Of a stretch of DNA of 34,969 nt, positions 33,883 to 34,969 are shown one piece after another. Source of the stretch: Chloroflexota bacterium (lineage in GTDB: Bacteria > Chloroflexota > Anaerolineae > Caldilineales > Caldilineaceae); the NCBI GenBank assembly GCA_024277175.1, contig JAJRVT010000202.1, forward strand, positions 1-34,969, in the 5' to 3' direction. The notes beneath the pieces are model-generated. The model saw only the letters and a list, made by a program, of their open reading frames with translations. It was not told where the DNA came from and did not search any database. Numbering within the stretch: position 1 is the stretch's first letter; each line of letters begins with the position of its first letter. Position numbers and translations under genes: made by a program.

Positions 33883-34969
33883 ATGACTGTCTTTGAATTC
33901 GCCACTGACGATCGCATCATCTTTGGGCCGGGGACGTTGGCGCGGGCCGGCGATCTGGCCGCGGAGTTTGGGACCCGGGCGCTGGTGGCCGTGGGTGCGC
34001 ATGTGGAGCGGGCCAGGCCGCTGCTGGACCTGCTGGATGCACGGGGGATCGAGTGGGTGACCTTCTCTGTAGCCGATGAGCCGACGGTGGAGATGGCCCG
34101 CGCCGGGCTGGCCCAGGCCCGGGAAGAGGGCTGCGACTTCGTCATCGGCTACGGCGGCGGCAGCGTCATCGACGCCGGCAAGGCCGTGGCCGCGCTGCTC
34201 ACCAACGACGGCGACCTCTTCGACTACCTGGAGGTCATCGGCCAGGGCAAGCCCCTGGCCAACCGGGCCGCGCCCTACATGGCCATCCCCACCACGGCCG
34301 GCACCGGCAGCGAAGTCACCCGCAACGCGGTCCTGGCCTCGCCGGCGCACCGGGTCAAGGTCTCCCTGCGCAGCCCCCTCATGCTGCCCCGGGTGGCTAT
34401 CGTCGACCCCGAACTAACCCACAGCATGCCGCCCCAGGTGACCGCGTTCACGGGCATGGACGCGCTGGTCCAGGTGCTGGAGCCGCTGGTCTCCAACCAG
34501 GCCAACCCGCTGACCGACGCCATCTGCCGGGAAGGGCTGAGCCGGGCGGCGCGCTCCCTACGCCGGGCCTATGAAAACGGGGATGACGCTGCCGCGCACG
34601 AGGACATGGCGCTGGCCAGCCTCTTCGGCGGGCTGGCCCTGGCCAACGCCAAGCTGGGCGCGGTCCATGGCTTCGCCGGGCCTTTCGGCGGTATGTTCCA
34701 CAGCCCTCACGGCGCGGTCTGCGCCGCGCTCCTGCCGCCCGTCATGGCGGTCAACGTGGACGCGCTGCGCCGCCGGGACCCGGATCACCCGGCCTTGGCC
34801 CGCTACACCGAGATCGCGCGCATTCTCACCGGAAACCCGGACGCCACCATCCAGGACGGCGTGGCCTGGGTCCAGGAACTGGCCGCGGCCCTCCACATCC
34901 CGCCCCTCTCCACCTACGGCTTCACCGAGACCGATTTCTCCGATCTCATGGCTCGCGCCGCGCGCTCCA
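33883..34969 (+). CDS. Iron-containing-ADH superfamily dehydrogenase, partial, with altered metal ligands
   Basis: The first 362 residues are present; the gene runs off the right edge near its natural end (family about 380-390). NAD-binding N-terminal domain with YGGGSVIDAGKAVAALL and the characteristic IPTTAGTGSEVTRNAV; C-terminal helical metal domain. In FucO-like enzymes the metal is held by D196, H200, H263 and H277. Here the matching positions are D193, Q197 (MDALVQVLE), G266 (AVHGFAGPFGG) and H276 (HSPHGAVCA), so two of four ligands are missing. The DALxQ / HGFAGPxGG form recurs, as I recall, in a bacterial subfamily, so it is probably a lineage feature rather than decay. Activity and substrate unknown; a maleylacetate-reductase-like or metal-free reaction is possible. 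ATG at 33883 with AAGGAG 8 nt upstream. Confidence 0.88.
   Translation, partial: MTVFEFATDDRIIFGPGTLARAGDLAAEFGTRALVAVGAHVERARPLLDLLDARGIEWVTFSVADEPTVEMARAGLAQAREEGCDFVIGYGGGSVIDAGKAVAALLTNDGDLFDYLEVIGQGKPLANRAAPYMAIPTTAGTGSEVTRNAVLASPAHRVKVSLRSPLMLPRVAIVDPELTHSMPPQVTAFTGMDALVQVLEPLVSNQANPLTDAICREGLSRAARSLRRAYENGDDAAAHEDMALASLFGGLALANAKLGAVHGFAGPFGGMFHSPHGAVCAALLPPVMAVNVDALRRRDPDHPALARYTEIARILTGNPDATIQDGVAWVQELAAALHIPPLSTYGFTETDFSDLMARAARS

Overview
This window is GC-rich, densely coded bacterial chromosome with no rRNA, tRNA, CRISPR array or transposase that I can see. The gene content suggests a free-living heterotroph of the phylum Chloroflexota, probably an Anaerolineae/Caldilineales-type organism: DUF5671 and DUF4126 membrane proteins, a giant SpvB/RHS-type protein, family-5 and Fe3+-type ABC transporters, and several families of long hairpin repeats at gene boundaries. 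The taxonomy is inference from gene flavour, not from a marker gene.

Layout. Positions 1-4201 (minus) hold the 5' part of a very large secreted RHS/YD-repeat protein that runs off the left edge. Its reading frame is broken twice, by an 18-base C tract (coding strand) just after the signal peptide and by an in-frame amber codon. Positions 4416-9894 (minus) carry a DUF4126 membrane protein, an alkyltransferase-like DNA repair protein, a membrane-anchored hypothetical protein, a flippase-like membrane protein, an enolase-superfamily enzyme and a P-loop ATPase. Positions 10156-18638 (plus) carry EttA, then a family-5 solute-binding lipoprotein with two permeases (no ATPase gene alongside), a small hypothetical gene and a GH31 glycosidase; this looks like an oligosaccharide or glycoside uptake and hydrolysis cluster. 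Positions 18669-27851 (minus) hold a large polytopic membrane protein carrying in-frame repeat insertions, a FolD + FchA-like folate pair, an HlyD-like adaptor, a VOC/glyoxalase-like protein, a six-unit DUF5671 protein and a small anchored protein. Position 28090 (plus) begins an L,D-transpeptidase. Positions 28967-33005 (minus) hold a complete Fe3+-type ABC importer (binding lipoprotein, fused permease, ATPase) with a promoter and a palindromic operator. The right end (plus) has Tag glycosylase and a truncated iron-ADH-superfamily protein.

The most notable points are: (1) the RHS gene with a poly-C tract placed so that loss of one C would join the signal peptide to the body, as in phase-variable loci; (2) a FolD whose cyclohydrolase residues K54 and Q98 are replaced, co-translated with an FchA/FTCD_C protein that could supply the missing step; (3) at least six families of hairpin or tandem repeats at nearly every gene boundary, some of which have entered coding sequences; (4) a pair of palindromic elements 20 kb apart with identical 30-nt loop length; and (5) a perfect TGTGA-N6-TCACA operator over the predicted start site of the Fe3+-type importer.
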